Below are positions 7,370 through 15,315 of a stretch of 40,368 nt of DNA, piece by piece (position 1 is the first letter of the stretch; each line of letters opens with the position of its first letter). The position numbers and the translations under genes were made by a program. A model generated the notes under the pieces. The model was not told where the DNA came from. It worked only from the letters and a program-made list of their open reading frames with translations, and ran no database searches. The DNA is from CAZDOD01 sp964506935 (lineage in GTDB: Bacteria; Desulfobacterota; Zymogenia; Zymogenales; Zymogenaceae): NCBI GenBank assembly GCA_964506935.1, contig CAZDOD010000004.1:1-40368 (forward strand). The letters are read 5' to 3'.

Positions 7370-8287
7370 ATGGTACAAAAAAAGAAGAAATATTATACAC
7401 TTATAATTGTTCCTCAGAAAGCGGATCGGGTTCGCAAGTTCAAGATATCCGATATAACCCTTTATATTTTAGCATCTTTTGCATTTTTAACCATAATAGC
7501 ATCCGGTTTTATGCTCTTCAACTACCTTGATGTTCGCTTTAAGGTGAGTGAGCTCAATTCACTCCGTGAGGAGAACAGGGTCCAGAAGGACCAGATAAGG
7601 GAGTTCGCCTCAAAACTCGAAGATCTAAACGACCAGATGGAAAAGATACGTCAGTTTGATGAAAAACTCCGCGTTATCACCAATATGGGCGATCATATCC
7701 AGGGGGAGGAGATGTTTGGGATCGGCGGTCCTTTTAACGAAGGGGAAGAGAGCGTAACCGAGCTCGACAAACGTCATGAGTCCCTGATTCGAGAGATAAA
7801 GGTGGATCTCGAGCGGTTGCAGGAGGAGTCCAAACTCCAGGAGGAGAGCCTGCAGGAACTCTTGAGTTTCCTTGAAGATCAAAAGAACCTTCTGGCCTCC
7901 ACACCATCGATCTGGCCGGCCAGGGGCTTTGTCACTTCGGGTTTCGGCTATAGGCGCTCTCCATACACCAAGACCCTGAGGATGCACGAAGGCCTCGACA
8001 TCGCCAACAAGACAGGTACCCCCGTTTATACCACCGCAGATGGCATAATCATCTTCACCGGAATTGAGGGAGGTTACGGAAAGCTTCTAACAATAGACCA
8101 CGGATACGGCATAATGACGCGTTACGGACACCTTAATTCGATCCTCGTCAAGGAGGGTGACAAGGTGAAGCGGGGCGATAAGATAGGAACCATGGGTTGC
8201 ACAGGCAGATGCACCGGGCCGCATCTCCATTACGAGGTCAGGGTAAATAACGTCCCAGTAAATCCGAAAAGCTATATTCTGAACTGA
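7370..8287 (+). CDS. M23 (LytM-type) peptidase with membrane anchor and coiled coil
   Basis: A 305-residue protein: basic N-terminus (KKKKYYTLIIVPQ), one transmembrane helix (about 28-50), a long coiled coil (about 60-185) and a C-terminal M23 domain. The zinc/catalytic motifs are intact: H206-E-G-L-D210, the YGHL motif near 255, and H285-L-H287 (GPHLHYEV), so it is probably an active peptidoglycan endopeptidase and not an EnvC-like degenerate activator. It should act in the periplasm, tethered to the inner membrane. This protein type commonly precedes secA in Deltaproteobacteria. A strong promoter with a CRP-like site lies upstream and a hairpin follows at 8358-8386. An ATG at 7370 is the only sensible start. 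Confidence 0.9.
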   Translation: MVQKKKKYYTLIIVPQKADRVRKFKISDITLYILASFAFLTIIASGFMLFNYLDVRFKVSELNSLREENRVQKDQIREFASKLEDLNDQMEKIRQFDEKLRVITNMGDHIQGEEMFGIGGPFNEGEESVTELDKRHESLIREIKVDLERLQEESKLQEESLQELLSFLEDQKNLLASTPSIWPARGFVTSGFGYRRSPYTKTLRMHEGLDIANKTGTPVYTTADGIIIFTGIEGGYGKLLTIDHGYGIMTRYGHLNSILVKEGDKVKRGDKIGTMGCTGRCTGPHLHYEVRVNNVPVNPKSYILN

Positions 8288-8357
8288 CGCCTAAGATTTT
8301 TGGCTGCCCAGTGTGTGGGGGTGGGGAGACGGGGGGGGCGTTTTTTGTGTAAATTAG

Positions 8358-8386
8358 ACCCCGAAGGAGTTTACCTCCCTCGGGGT
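8358..8386 (+). terminator. Hairpin between the M23 gene and secA (terminator-like)
   Basis: ACCCCGAAGGAG (8358-8369) pairs with CTCCCTCGGGGT (8375-8386): 11 pairs, one A-C mismatch and a TTTAC loop. Only three T follow, so termination may be weak. The loop and 3' arm coincide with the -35 region of the predicted secA promoter. Confidence 0.5.
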
Positions 8387-8398
8387 TTCGTGTATAAT
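8370..8398 (+). promoter_or_regulatory. Sigma70-type promoter for secA
   Basis: TTTACC (8370-8375), a 17-base spacer and a perfect TATAAT (8393-8398), 37 bases before the secA ATG. It overlaps the preceding hairpin, so termination of the M23 message and initiation of secA share the same bases. Confidence 0.62.
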
Positions 8399-8435
8399 AG
8401 ATAATTAAATCTATCTATTTTTGGAGGGAACCATC

Positions 8436-11360
8436 ATGGTAGGTGCCCTTTTGCAGAAAGTCTTCGGTTCCAAGAACGAGAGGGAACTGAAGCGAATGAT
8501 TCCCGTAGTTGAAGAGATCATCTCCTTCGAGTCGCAAATGATGAAGCTCTCGGACGAGGAGCTTCGGGCCAAGACCGAGGAATTCAAACGCAGGCTCGAT
8601 GAGGGTTGGGAGCTTGACGATCTCATCCCCGAGGCGTTCGCCGTTGTGAGGGAGGCGTCCAGGAGGACCATCGGCCTCCGCCACTTCGATGTGCAGCTGA
8701 TCGGAGGCATAGTCCTCCACGAAGGTAAGATTGCAGAAATGAAGACCGGAGAGGGGAAGACGCTGGTCGCAACCCTCCCCGCATACCTCAATGCACTGAC
8801 CGGAAAGGGCGTTTCAATAGTAACGGTTAACGATTATCTGGCGAAAAGGGACAGAAACTGGATGGGGAAGATCTTCGAGTTTCTGGGACTTAAGGTAGGA
8901 GTCATCCTACACGATATGGACGACGCCGAGAGAAAAGAGGCCTACGCATCCGATATTGTCTACGGAACAAATAACGAGTACGGCTTTGACTATCTCAGAG
9001 ACAACATGAAATACAACATCGAGGACTACGTCCAGCGGGAACCCAACTTTGCCATCGTCGACGAGGTGGACTCGATATTAATCGATGAGGCAAGGACGCC
9101 CCTGATCATTTCGAGTCAGGTCGAGAGGGACCAGCATCAGTATGACCAGCTAAGGCCACTTATACAAAAACTCGTCTCCCAACAGAAAGAATTGGTGGGC
9201 CGTCTTTTCACACAGGCGATGGATTCCTCGAAGGAAGGGGAAGAAGAAAAGATGATTGCCAATATGATACGGGTGGAGAAGGGTGATCCGAAAAACAAGC
9301 GCCTCCTAAAATATCTTGCGGACAATAAGGATGTCAAGAGGGACATGATTCGCTGGGAGAGCATCTATTCAAGGGATAAGATGACAAGTGAATTGGAGGA
9401 GGGGCTGCTCTATATATTTTCCGACAAGGAACACAACGTCTCCTTCACCGAGGAGGGCCAATCCATTATAAGGTCTTCTCTGGGCGAGCTTTTTGATATC
9501 GGCGATATCAACGAAGAATATATCAAGATAGAACAGGACGAAAGCCTGTCTGTTTCTGAGAAGGAGGAGAGAAAGAGGAAGGTCGGGATGGAATTCGAGG
9601 ACAAGACCGAGAAGATCCATAATCTCTCCCAGCTCCTCAAGGCATATACGCTCTTTGAAAATGATGTGGACTATGTTGTGCACAACGGTGAGGTGATAAT
9701 TGTCGACCAGTTCACCGGCAGGATGATGCCGGGCCGACGCTACAGCGACGGTCTCCACCAGGCCCTCGAGGCCAAGGAGAACGTCACAATAGCCAAGGCG
9801 ACGAGGACGGTGGCGACCGTGACCCTCCAGAACTATTTCAGGATGTTTGATAAGCTTTCCGGGATGACGGGTACGGCCGACACAGAGGCCGAAGAATTCA
9901 ACAAGGTCTACGGCCTTGAGGTGTTGGTGATACCAACCAACAAGACGCTTAGGAGGGCGGAATACTCCGATCTGATATACAAGACCGAAAACGGCAAGTT
10001 CCTGGCCGTGGCCGATAAGATTTTTGAGCTTAATAAAGAGGGTAGGCCGGTTCTCGTGGGAACCACATCGATTGAGAAATCGGAGAAGCTCTCCCGTCTC
10101 CTCAAGATGAGAAAGATCACACATCAGGTGCTCAATGCCAAACAACACGCCCATGAGGCGGAGATAGTCTCCTTGGCGGGACAAAACGGGGCGGTCACCA
10201 TAGCCACAAATATGGCAGGGAGGGGAACCGATATCGTACTCGGAGAAGAGGTGCCGGGCTTTGGCGGGCTCCACATAATCGGGACCGAGAGGCACGAGAG
10301 CAGGAGGATCGATAACCAGCTCAGGGGACGTTCAGGAAGGCAGGGAGATCCCGGCTCCTCCCAGTTCTACCTCTCGCTCGAAGATGACCTCTTGAGGATA
10401 TTCGGCGCAGACAGGATCATGTCTGTCATGAATCGCCTGGGGATGGAGGAGGGGGAGGCCATAGAGCATAATCTCCTCACTAAGGCCATAGAAACCGCCC
10501 AGAAGAAGGTAGAGGGAAATAACTTCTCCATCAGAAAAAACCTCCTCGAATATGATGATGTGATGAATAAACAGCGTGAGACCATCTACAGTCGGAGGAG
10601 GGAGATCCTGACCGATGAAGAAATCCGAGACGACATATTGGACATGATTGAGGATAAGGTCGACGAGATAGCGTTGACTTTCACCACTGACAAGGATTAC
10701 CTCGAGGACTGGGATACCGTGGGGCTCACGGAATCGATAATGCGGTATTTCTCGATCGCCCTGGATTTTGGTTCACCCGAATTTGCCGAGATGACCGGTG
10801 ACGAATTCAGAGACTGGCTCGCCGGCAAGGTCACCGATCTATACAAGGCAAAGGAGGAGCATATAGGCGCCCCTCTGATGAGGCACTTGGAGAAGATGAT
10901 AATGCTCCAGACACTCGATCGGGCGTGGCGTGACCACCTCGAGGCGATGGATCAGCTCAAAGAGGGTATCGGTCTTCGTGCATACGGCCAGCGAAACCCG
11001 TTGATAGAGTACCAAAAAGAGGGTTATGACCTCTTTCAGGAGATGGGCGAAAATATAAAGGGAGAGGTATTGGCGAAGCTTTTCAGGGTACAGATTGCCA
11101 GGGATGACGAGGCCGAAAAAGGAATACCGGCGGAAAAGATCAATCTCATCCACAGGGCCTTTGACGGCTCTCTTGCTATGGCCCCGGATGAAGGTGAACA
11201 GATAAAGGCCCAACCCAATGCTCCCGAGACGAGACCGCCCGGGGAGAAACGAAAACCCATTGTCCGAGATAGTGCCAAGGTCGGGAGGAACGATCCGTGC
11301 CCCTGCGGCAGCGGGAAGAAATACAAGAAATGCTGCGGTAGGACAGAGGCGGTAGGTTAA
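8436..11360 (+). CDS. secA: Protein translocase ATPase SecA
   Basis: A 974-residue SecA motor, which drives preproteins through SecYEG. Walker A GEGKT (105-109) and DEVD (209-212) fall at the E. coli positions, which supports the ATG at 8436; GGAGGG (8423-8428) is its ribosome site. Further landmarks are DEARTPLIIS, MAGRGTDIVLG and QLRGRSGRQGDPGSS. The C-terminus has the zinc-binding tail with NDPCPCGSGKKYKKCCG, the SecB/ribosome-binding type. Relative to the 901-residue E. coli protein there is an extra segment at about 237-347 (including KGDPKNKRLLKYL), which resembles an insert I know from Bacteroidota/Chlorobiota SecA. Own promoter upstream; argJ starts 2 bases after the stop. Confidence 0.97.
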   Translation: MVGALLQKVFGSKNERELKRMIPVVEEIISFESQMMKLSDEELRAKTEEFKRRLDEGWELDDLIPEAFAVVREASRRTIGLRHFDVQLIGGIVLHEGKIAEMKTGEGKTLVATLPAYLNALTGKGVSIVTVNDYLAKRDRNWMGKIFEFLGLKVGVILHDMDDAERKEAYASDIVYGTNNEYGFDYLRDNMKYNIEDYVQREPNFAIVDEVDSILIDEARTPLIISSQVERDQHQYDQLRPLIQKLVSQQKELVGRLFTQAMDSSKEGEEEKMIANMIRVEKGDPKNKRLLKYLADNKDVKRDMIRWESIYSRDKMTSELEEGLLYIFSDKEHNVSFTEEGQSIIRSSLGELFDIGDINEEYIKIEQDESLSVSEKEERKRKVGMEFEDKTEKIHNLSQLLKAYTLFENDVDYVVHNGEVIIVDQFTGRMMPGRRYSDGLHQALEAKENVTIAKATRTVATVTLQNYFRMFDKLSGMTGTADTEAEEFNKVYGLEVLVIPTNKTLRRAEYSDLIYKTENGKFLAVADKIFELNKEGRPVLVGTTSIEKSEKLSRLLKMRKITHQVLNAKQHAHEAEIVSLAGQNGAVTIATNMAGRGTDIVLGEEVPGFGGLHIIGTERHESRRIDNQLRGRSGRQGDPGSSQFYLSLEDDLLRIFGADRIMSVMNRLGMEEGEAIEHNLLTKAIETAQKKVEGNNFSIRKNLLEYDDVMNKQRETIYSRRREILTDEEIRDDILDMIEDKVDEIALTFTTDKDYLEDWDTVGLTESIMRYFSIALDFGSPEFAEMTGDEFRDWLAGKVTDLYKAKEEHIGAPLMRHLEKMIMLQTLDRAWRDHLEAMDQLKEGIGLRAYGQRNPLIEYQKEGYDLFQEMGENIKGEVLAKLFRVQIARDDEAEKGIPAEKINLIHRAFDGSLAMAPDEGEQIKAQPNAPETRPPGEKRKPIVRDSAKVGRNDPCPCGSGKKYKKCCGRTEAVG

Positions 11361-11361
11361 T

Positions 11362-12564
11362 ATGGATTTTAGAGCATCTGATTTCGTTTGCCCAAATTTT
11401 CGGGCGGCGGGGGTGGCTTGTGGCATAAAGGGGGACAAAGCCCTCGACCTCGCACTGATCGTGTCGGATAATCCGACAAATGCGGCGGCCGTCTTCACGA
11501 AAAATCGCGTCAAAGCCGCCCCGGTGATTCTGGCAATGAGGAGGATAGATGAGACCTCCCCGAGGGCGGTATTGCTAAACAGCGGGAACGCCAACGCATG
11601 CACCGGAAAAGAGGGTATCGGAGACGCCGAAGCCGTTACAGGAAAAGCAGCGGAAATTCTTGGGATATCTGATGGTGAGGTCATCCCCGCATCGACCGGG
11701 GTGATAGGGGCGAGGCTACCTGTTGATAAGATAAAGGTTTCGATAAAAGATCTATGTTACGCCCTTTCGCCCGATGGCTTTCTCGACGCCGCAAGGGCCA
11801 TTATGACTACCGATACCTTCCCAAAGCTCGCAAAAAGGAAATTTCAGATCGGGGGGAAAGAATGTACACTCCTCGGTATCGCGAAGGGGGCGGGGATGAT
11901 CTGCCCCGATATGGCGACTATGCTCGCTGTCGCCGTAACCGATGCCCCAACAAAAGGGGCTTTTTTGAAAAATGCGCTCAAAGATGCGGTCGATTCCTCA
12001 TTTAACGCGATAACGATAGACGGCGATATGAGCACAAACGACATGGTCCTCCTCATTTCGAGTCCAAACCGAAATGAAGTGAAGGGAGGAATGAACTCCG
12101 AGGGCGAGGCGGTCTTTTTTGAAAACCTGAGAGATCTCCTTGGTGAACTCGCGGAGATGATCGTAAAAGACGGGGAGGGTGCCACAAAATTCGTGAGGGT
12201 AACCGTAAAGGGCGCCCCGGATAAAGGCCTCGCCAAGGGGACGGCACTGAAGGTTGCCAATTCCCCCCTCGTCAAGACCGCATTTTTCGGCCAAGACCCA
12301 AACTGGGGGAGGATTATGGCGAAGGTCGGATGTGTCGAAGGTGATTTCGACCCCCAGATCGTGGACATCTCGATCGGTGATGTCCCCTTGGTGTTGAACG
12401 GGAAGAGCACAGGTAATTCCAACGAGGAGAGGGCAAAAGTCCTCATGGGGCAGCCGGAGTTTTCGATCAATATCGACCTCAAGGCGGGAGATTCGTCATT
12501 TACCGTGCTTACCTCCGACCTGTCTTTGGATTATGTAAAGATTAACGCGGAATACAGAAGTTAG
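11362..12564 (+). CDS. argJ: Bifunctional glutamate N-acetyltransferase / amino-acid acetyltransferase ArgJ
   Basis: A 400-residue ArgJ: transfers acetyl from N-acetylornithine to glutamate (and in bifunctional forms from acetyl-CoA), in arginine biosynthesis. The self-cleavage motif KGAGMICPDMATML is intact, with T186 as the N-terminal nucleophile of the beta chain after processing. STGVIGARLP (near 113-122) and the C-terminal DPNWGRIMAKVG are also present. Whether it accepts acetyl-CoA cannot be told from sequence. It starts one base after the secA stop codon, so it relies on the secA transcript. No other arg genes are in the window. Confidence 0.95.
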   Translation: MDFRASDFVCPNFRAAGVACGIKGDKALDLALIVSDNPTNAAAVFTKNRVKAAPVILAMRRIDETSPRAVLLNSGNANACTGKEGIGDAEAVTGKAAEILGISDGEVIPASTGVIGARLPVDKIKVSIKDLCYALSPDGFLDAARAIMTTDTFPKLAKRKFQIGGKECTLLGIAKGAGMICPDMATMLAVAVTDAPTKGAFLKNALKDAVDSSFNAITIDGDMSTNDMVLLISSPNRNEVKGGMNSEGEAVFFENLRDLLGELAEMIVKDGEGATKFVRVTVKGAPDKGLAKGTALKVANSPLVKTAFFGQDPNWGRIMAKVGCVEGDFDPQIVDISIGDVPLVLNGKSTGNSNEERAKVLMGQPEFSINIDLKAGDSSFTVLTSDLSLDYVKINAEYRS

Positions 12565-12568
12565 AAAA

Positions 12569-13474
12569 ATGAAATATCTACTTAGAGCCATCCGTGCCCC
12601 GTTTTTGACGGCGACCCTCGTCCCCGTGCTCGTGGGGGCGGCGGACGCAGCCAGAAAGGGCTTTTTCGACATATTTCTTTTCGTCCTCATCCTTTTCGGG
12701 GCCGCCTTTTTTCACATGGCCGCCAATGTCCTAAACGACTACTTCGATTACAGGGGCGGTACCGACAACATCAATAAATACCATAATCCATTCTCCGGAG
12801 GATCCAGGCTCATTCAGGATGGGATCTATTCGCCGAAAAAAACCCTCATCCTCGGCCTATCTTGCCTGATCTTGGGGATAGCCATCGGCATTTACCTCGT
12901 GATCCTCACCGATCCATTCCTCTTAGTCTTCGGGGTGACGGGAACGATTCTCGTCCTGATCTATTCAGTGGACCGCATCGGTCTTGCATATATTGGGAGA
13001 GGCCTGGGTGAGCTTACGGTCGCGGCGGCCTTCGGGCCACTTATGGTGCTCGGAACCTACTATGTCATGGCGGGGGGGCTGGCCCTCTCGGCTGTTTACC
13101 TCTCGATCCCGGTCGCCCTCCTTATAGCACTCGTCCTTCTGGTAAACGGATATCCCGACTTTGACGCAGATAAAAAGACCAAAAAATATACCGTGGTCGT
13201 CAGCTTCGGGAGGGAGAAGACGAGATATATATACGCCGCATTGATGCTGGCGGTGTTTCTTTTGGTGATCGTCGGCGTCTCCTTTGGGATCATCCCGCCC
13301 TTGGCGCTTGCCTCTCTCCTGATGTTGCCGGTGGCCTTAGTCGCGATAAAAAAACTTTTTTTGCTTTATAAAGACCCTGTGGGTGTTGTTGCGGTATGCG
13401 GGATGACGGTATCTATCCATCTCTTTACGGGACTACTCTTGGCGGCGGGGGTCTTTATATATGCATTCATATGA
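12569..13474 (+). CDS. menA: UbiA-family prenyltransferase, MenA-like
   Basis: A 301-residue membrane prenyltransferase with 8-9 predicted helices. The first aspartate-rich motif is N56-DYFDYRGGTD and the second is PDFDADKKTKK near 198. The central segment GRGLGELTVAAAFGPLMVLG is typical of 1,4-dihydroxy-2-naphthoate prenyltransferase, so menaquinone synthesis is likely, which fits an anaerobe. Other UbiA branches cannot be excluded. It lies 4 bases after argJ and closes the secA-argJ-menA run. The product acts in the cytoplasmic membrane. Confidence 0.8.
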   Translation: MKYLLRAIRAPFLTATLVPVLVGAADAARKGFFDIFLFVLILFGAAFFHMAANVLNDYFDYRGGTDNINKYHNPFSGGSRLIQDGIYSPKKTLILGLSCLILGIAIGIYLVILTDPFLLVFGVTGTILVLIYSVDRIGLAYIGRGLGELTVAAAFGPLMVLGTYYVMAGGLALSAVYLSIPVALLIALVLLVNGYPDFDADKKTKKYTVVVSFGREKTRYIYAALMLAVFLLVIVGVSFGIIPPLALASLLMLPVALVAIKKLFLLYKDPVGVVAVCGMTVSIHLFTGLLLAAGVFIYAFI

Positions 13475-13491
13475 GTATTTTGATTTTTATA

Positions 13492-13520
13492 TTGCATATT
13501 ATTTAAATTTATGTTATAAA
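13492..13520 (+). promoter_or_regulatory. Extended -10 promoter for the rpsB operon
   Basis: TTGCAT (13492-13497), a 17-base spacer and TATAAA (13515-13520) preceded by TG at 13512-13513 (TGn extended -10). The -35 is weak, the extended -10 strong. The predicted start near 13527 leaves a leader of about 155 bases before rpsB. Confidence 0.55.
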
Positions 13521-13527
13521 ACCAAAT

Positions 13528-13683
13528 TTGCGTAAAAAACACACGTCCAGAGAGAGGGGCGGGGTGGTGGTCCGGTGCTAAGGGTTGGGGCGGTATTGGA
13601 ATATTGTGGGGATGGATAGGGTTGAGGGTATTCGGGCTCCCTGGCCCCTTTGGACGGAGGAAAAACCTGAAAGTGAGGGAAGT
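13528..13683 (+). promoter_or_regulatory. Long G-rich 5' leader of rpsB
   Basis: The predicted untranslated leader is unusually G-rich for this genome's intergenic DNA, with runs of three or more G at 13556-13559, 13561-13564, 13582-13584, 13587-13590, 13608-13611, 13619-13621 and 13626-13628, and a small GGGC/GCCC stem near 13634-13647. rpsB-tsf operons are autoregulated by S2 through leader RNA in other bacteria; that is only an analogy here. Confidence 0.35.
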
Positions 13684-14645
13684 ATGAGTTACATATCTAT
13701 GAAGGAGCTTTTGGAGGCAGGCGTTCACTTCGGACACCAGACGAAGAGGTGGAACCCGAAGATGAAGCAGTATATCTACGGGGCGAGAAACGGCATCTAC
13801 ATCATAGACCTTCAAAAAACCATCAAACTATTCGATAATGCCTATGAGTTTGTCAGGAGTCTGGCGGCCGAAGGGGGGGCGGTGCTTTTCGTTGGCACCA
13901 AGAGACAGGCGCAGGAGGCCATCTCAGAAGAGGCTGAGCGATCCGGGATGCACTACGTCAACGGAAGATGGCTCGGCGGGACGATAACGAACTTCGTTAC
14001 GATAAAGAAGAGCCTTGACCGCCTCAAAAAACTCGAGGCGCTTCTCGCCGACAAGTCGGTGGAATCGCTTTCGAAAAAGGAAATTTTAAACATAACCCGC
14101 CAGAAAGAAAAGCTCGCCAAAAACCTCGGAGGGATCAAGGACATGGATAGGATCCCCGACTGCATCTTTGTCGTAGACCCGAAAAAGGAAAGGATAGCAG
14201 TAAACGAGGCCAACAACCTCAATATCCCTGTTGTCGCCGTTATCGATACCAACTGTGACCCCGACCCGATAGACTACGTGATCCCCGGAAACGATGACGC
14301 AATTCGCGCGATACGTCTCTTTTCATCGAAGCTTGCGGACGCGATCCTCGAAGGGAAGAAGATAAAGGGCGAGAAGATGAAGGCTAAAGATGAAGGCAAA
14401 GATGAGGNNNNNNNNNNNNNNNNNNNNNNNNNNNNNNNNNNNNNNNNNNNNNNNNNNNNNNNNNNNNNNNNNNNNNNNNNNNNNNNNNNNNNNNNNNNNN
14501 NNNNNNNGGCAAAGATGAGGTAAAAGTGGATTTGGGCCAAACCGAAAAAGAAATAGAGGTTGAAGGTGAACCTAAATCTTCGGAGCCTGAAAAAGGTTCT
14601 AAAGATAAAGGCGAACAAAAACTGGATGAAGCCAAACCTGATTAA
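13684..14645 (+). CDS. rpsB: 30S ribosomal protein S2 with acidic/basic repeat tail, interrupted by a scaffold gap
   Basis: The core (MSYISMKELLEAGVHFGHQ to about residue 228) is a normal S2: KRWNPKMKQYIYGARNGIYIIDL, the WLGGTITNF segment and PDCIFVVDPKKE are all present. The ATG at 13684 is placed by homology; GAGGGA lies just before it, and the frame is open further upstream without homology. Beyond the core is a charged tail (KAKDEGKDEG before the gap; GKDEVKVDLGQTEKEIEVEG and onward after it, to TAA at 14643-14645). The gap 14408-14507 is 100 N, so tail length and reading-frame continuity across it are unknown; the post-gap frame given here is the one that keeps the tail composition. First gene of the rpsB-rseP operon. 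Confidence 0.93.
14408..14507. other. Assembly gap (100 N) flanked by identical 13-base ends
   Basis: Exactly 100 N, a placeholder length. The 13 bases before it (14395-14407) and after it (14508-14520) are identical: GGCAAAGATGAGG. The flank reads as G-K-D-E repeat codons. Either the two contig ends simply overlap, or a short tandem repeat was not resolved. Confidence 0.95.
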
Positions 14646-14677
14646 ATTTGCTGCTATTGAGGTTTTAGGAGGAGAAG

Positions 14678-15280
14678 ATGGAGATTAATGCTCAGATGGT
14701 AAAAGAGCTGAGGGATAAAACGGGAGCCGGCATGATGGACTGCAAGAGCGCACTTGCCGAGGCGGGAGGGAATTCGGAGAAGGCTATAGAGCTTTTACGC
14801 AAGAAAGGGCTCTCCCGTGCGGCGAAAAGGGCCGGCAGGGCCGCCAATGAGGGTGCTGTGGGTTCTTACATCCATATGGGGGGGAAGATAGGGGTCCTCG
14901 TTGAGGTAAACTGCGAATCTGATTTCGTGGCGAAGAATGAGGATTTTCAGACTTTCGTAAAAGACATCGCGATGCATATCGCCGCCTCGAGCCCCCAATA
15001 TCTTGAGGAGGAAGATGTACCCGAAGAGGTCCTTGAGAAGGAGAGGGAGATTTACAGGGCACAGGCAATAGATGAGGGTAAACCCGAGAAGATCCTGGAT
15101 AAGATTGTTGAGGGGAAACTAAAAAAGTTCTACACCGAGGTCTGCCTTTTGGACCAGCCTTATGTTAAGGATATGGATATAGATGTCAGGGGATATCTCA
15201 ACAACACCATAGCAAAGATCGGGGAAAATATCATAATCAGGCGGTTTGTCCGCTTTCAGTTGGGGGAAGGTTTGGAGTAA
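14678..15280 (+). CDS. tsf: Elongation factor Ts
   Basis: A 200-residue EF-Ts, the nucleotide exchange factor of EF-Tu. It has the UBA-like N-terminus (LRDKTGAGMMDCKSAL, about 11-26) and the core motif CESDFVAKNEDF (about 79-90) that contacts EF-Tu. It is the short form (E. coli has 283 residues), lacking much of the second core subdomain and the C-terminal module, as in several non-gamma lineages. A strong AGGAGGAG site precedes the ATG. Located between rpsB and pyrH in the standard order. Confidence 0.96.
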   Translation: MEINAQMVKELRDKTGAGMMDCKSALAEAGGNSEKAIELLRKKGLSRAAKRAGRAANEGAVGSYIHMGGKIGVLVEVNCESDFVAKNEDFQTFVKDIAMHIAASSPQYLEEEDVPEEVLEKEREIYRAQAIDEGKPEKILDKIVEGKLKKFYTEVCLLDQPYVKDMDIDVRGYLNNTIAKIGENIIIRRFVRFQLGEGLE

Positions 15281-15315
15281 GAAGGAAGAGATCTATATTA
15301 ACAGGAGGTCTTCCG

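Noticed and set aside
9369..10295. A 308-codon antisense frame inside secA
   Set aside because: Its codons mirror the conserved SecA coding frame; no ribosome site or family match. The same applies to long antisense frames in ilvB (21477-22394) and leuC (27923-28861).
13585..13683. In-frame extension of rpsB upstream of MSYISMKELL
   Set aside because: The 33 extra residues have no resemblance to S2, and a ribosome site lies just before the ATG at 13684.
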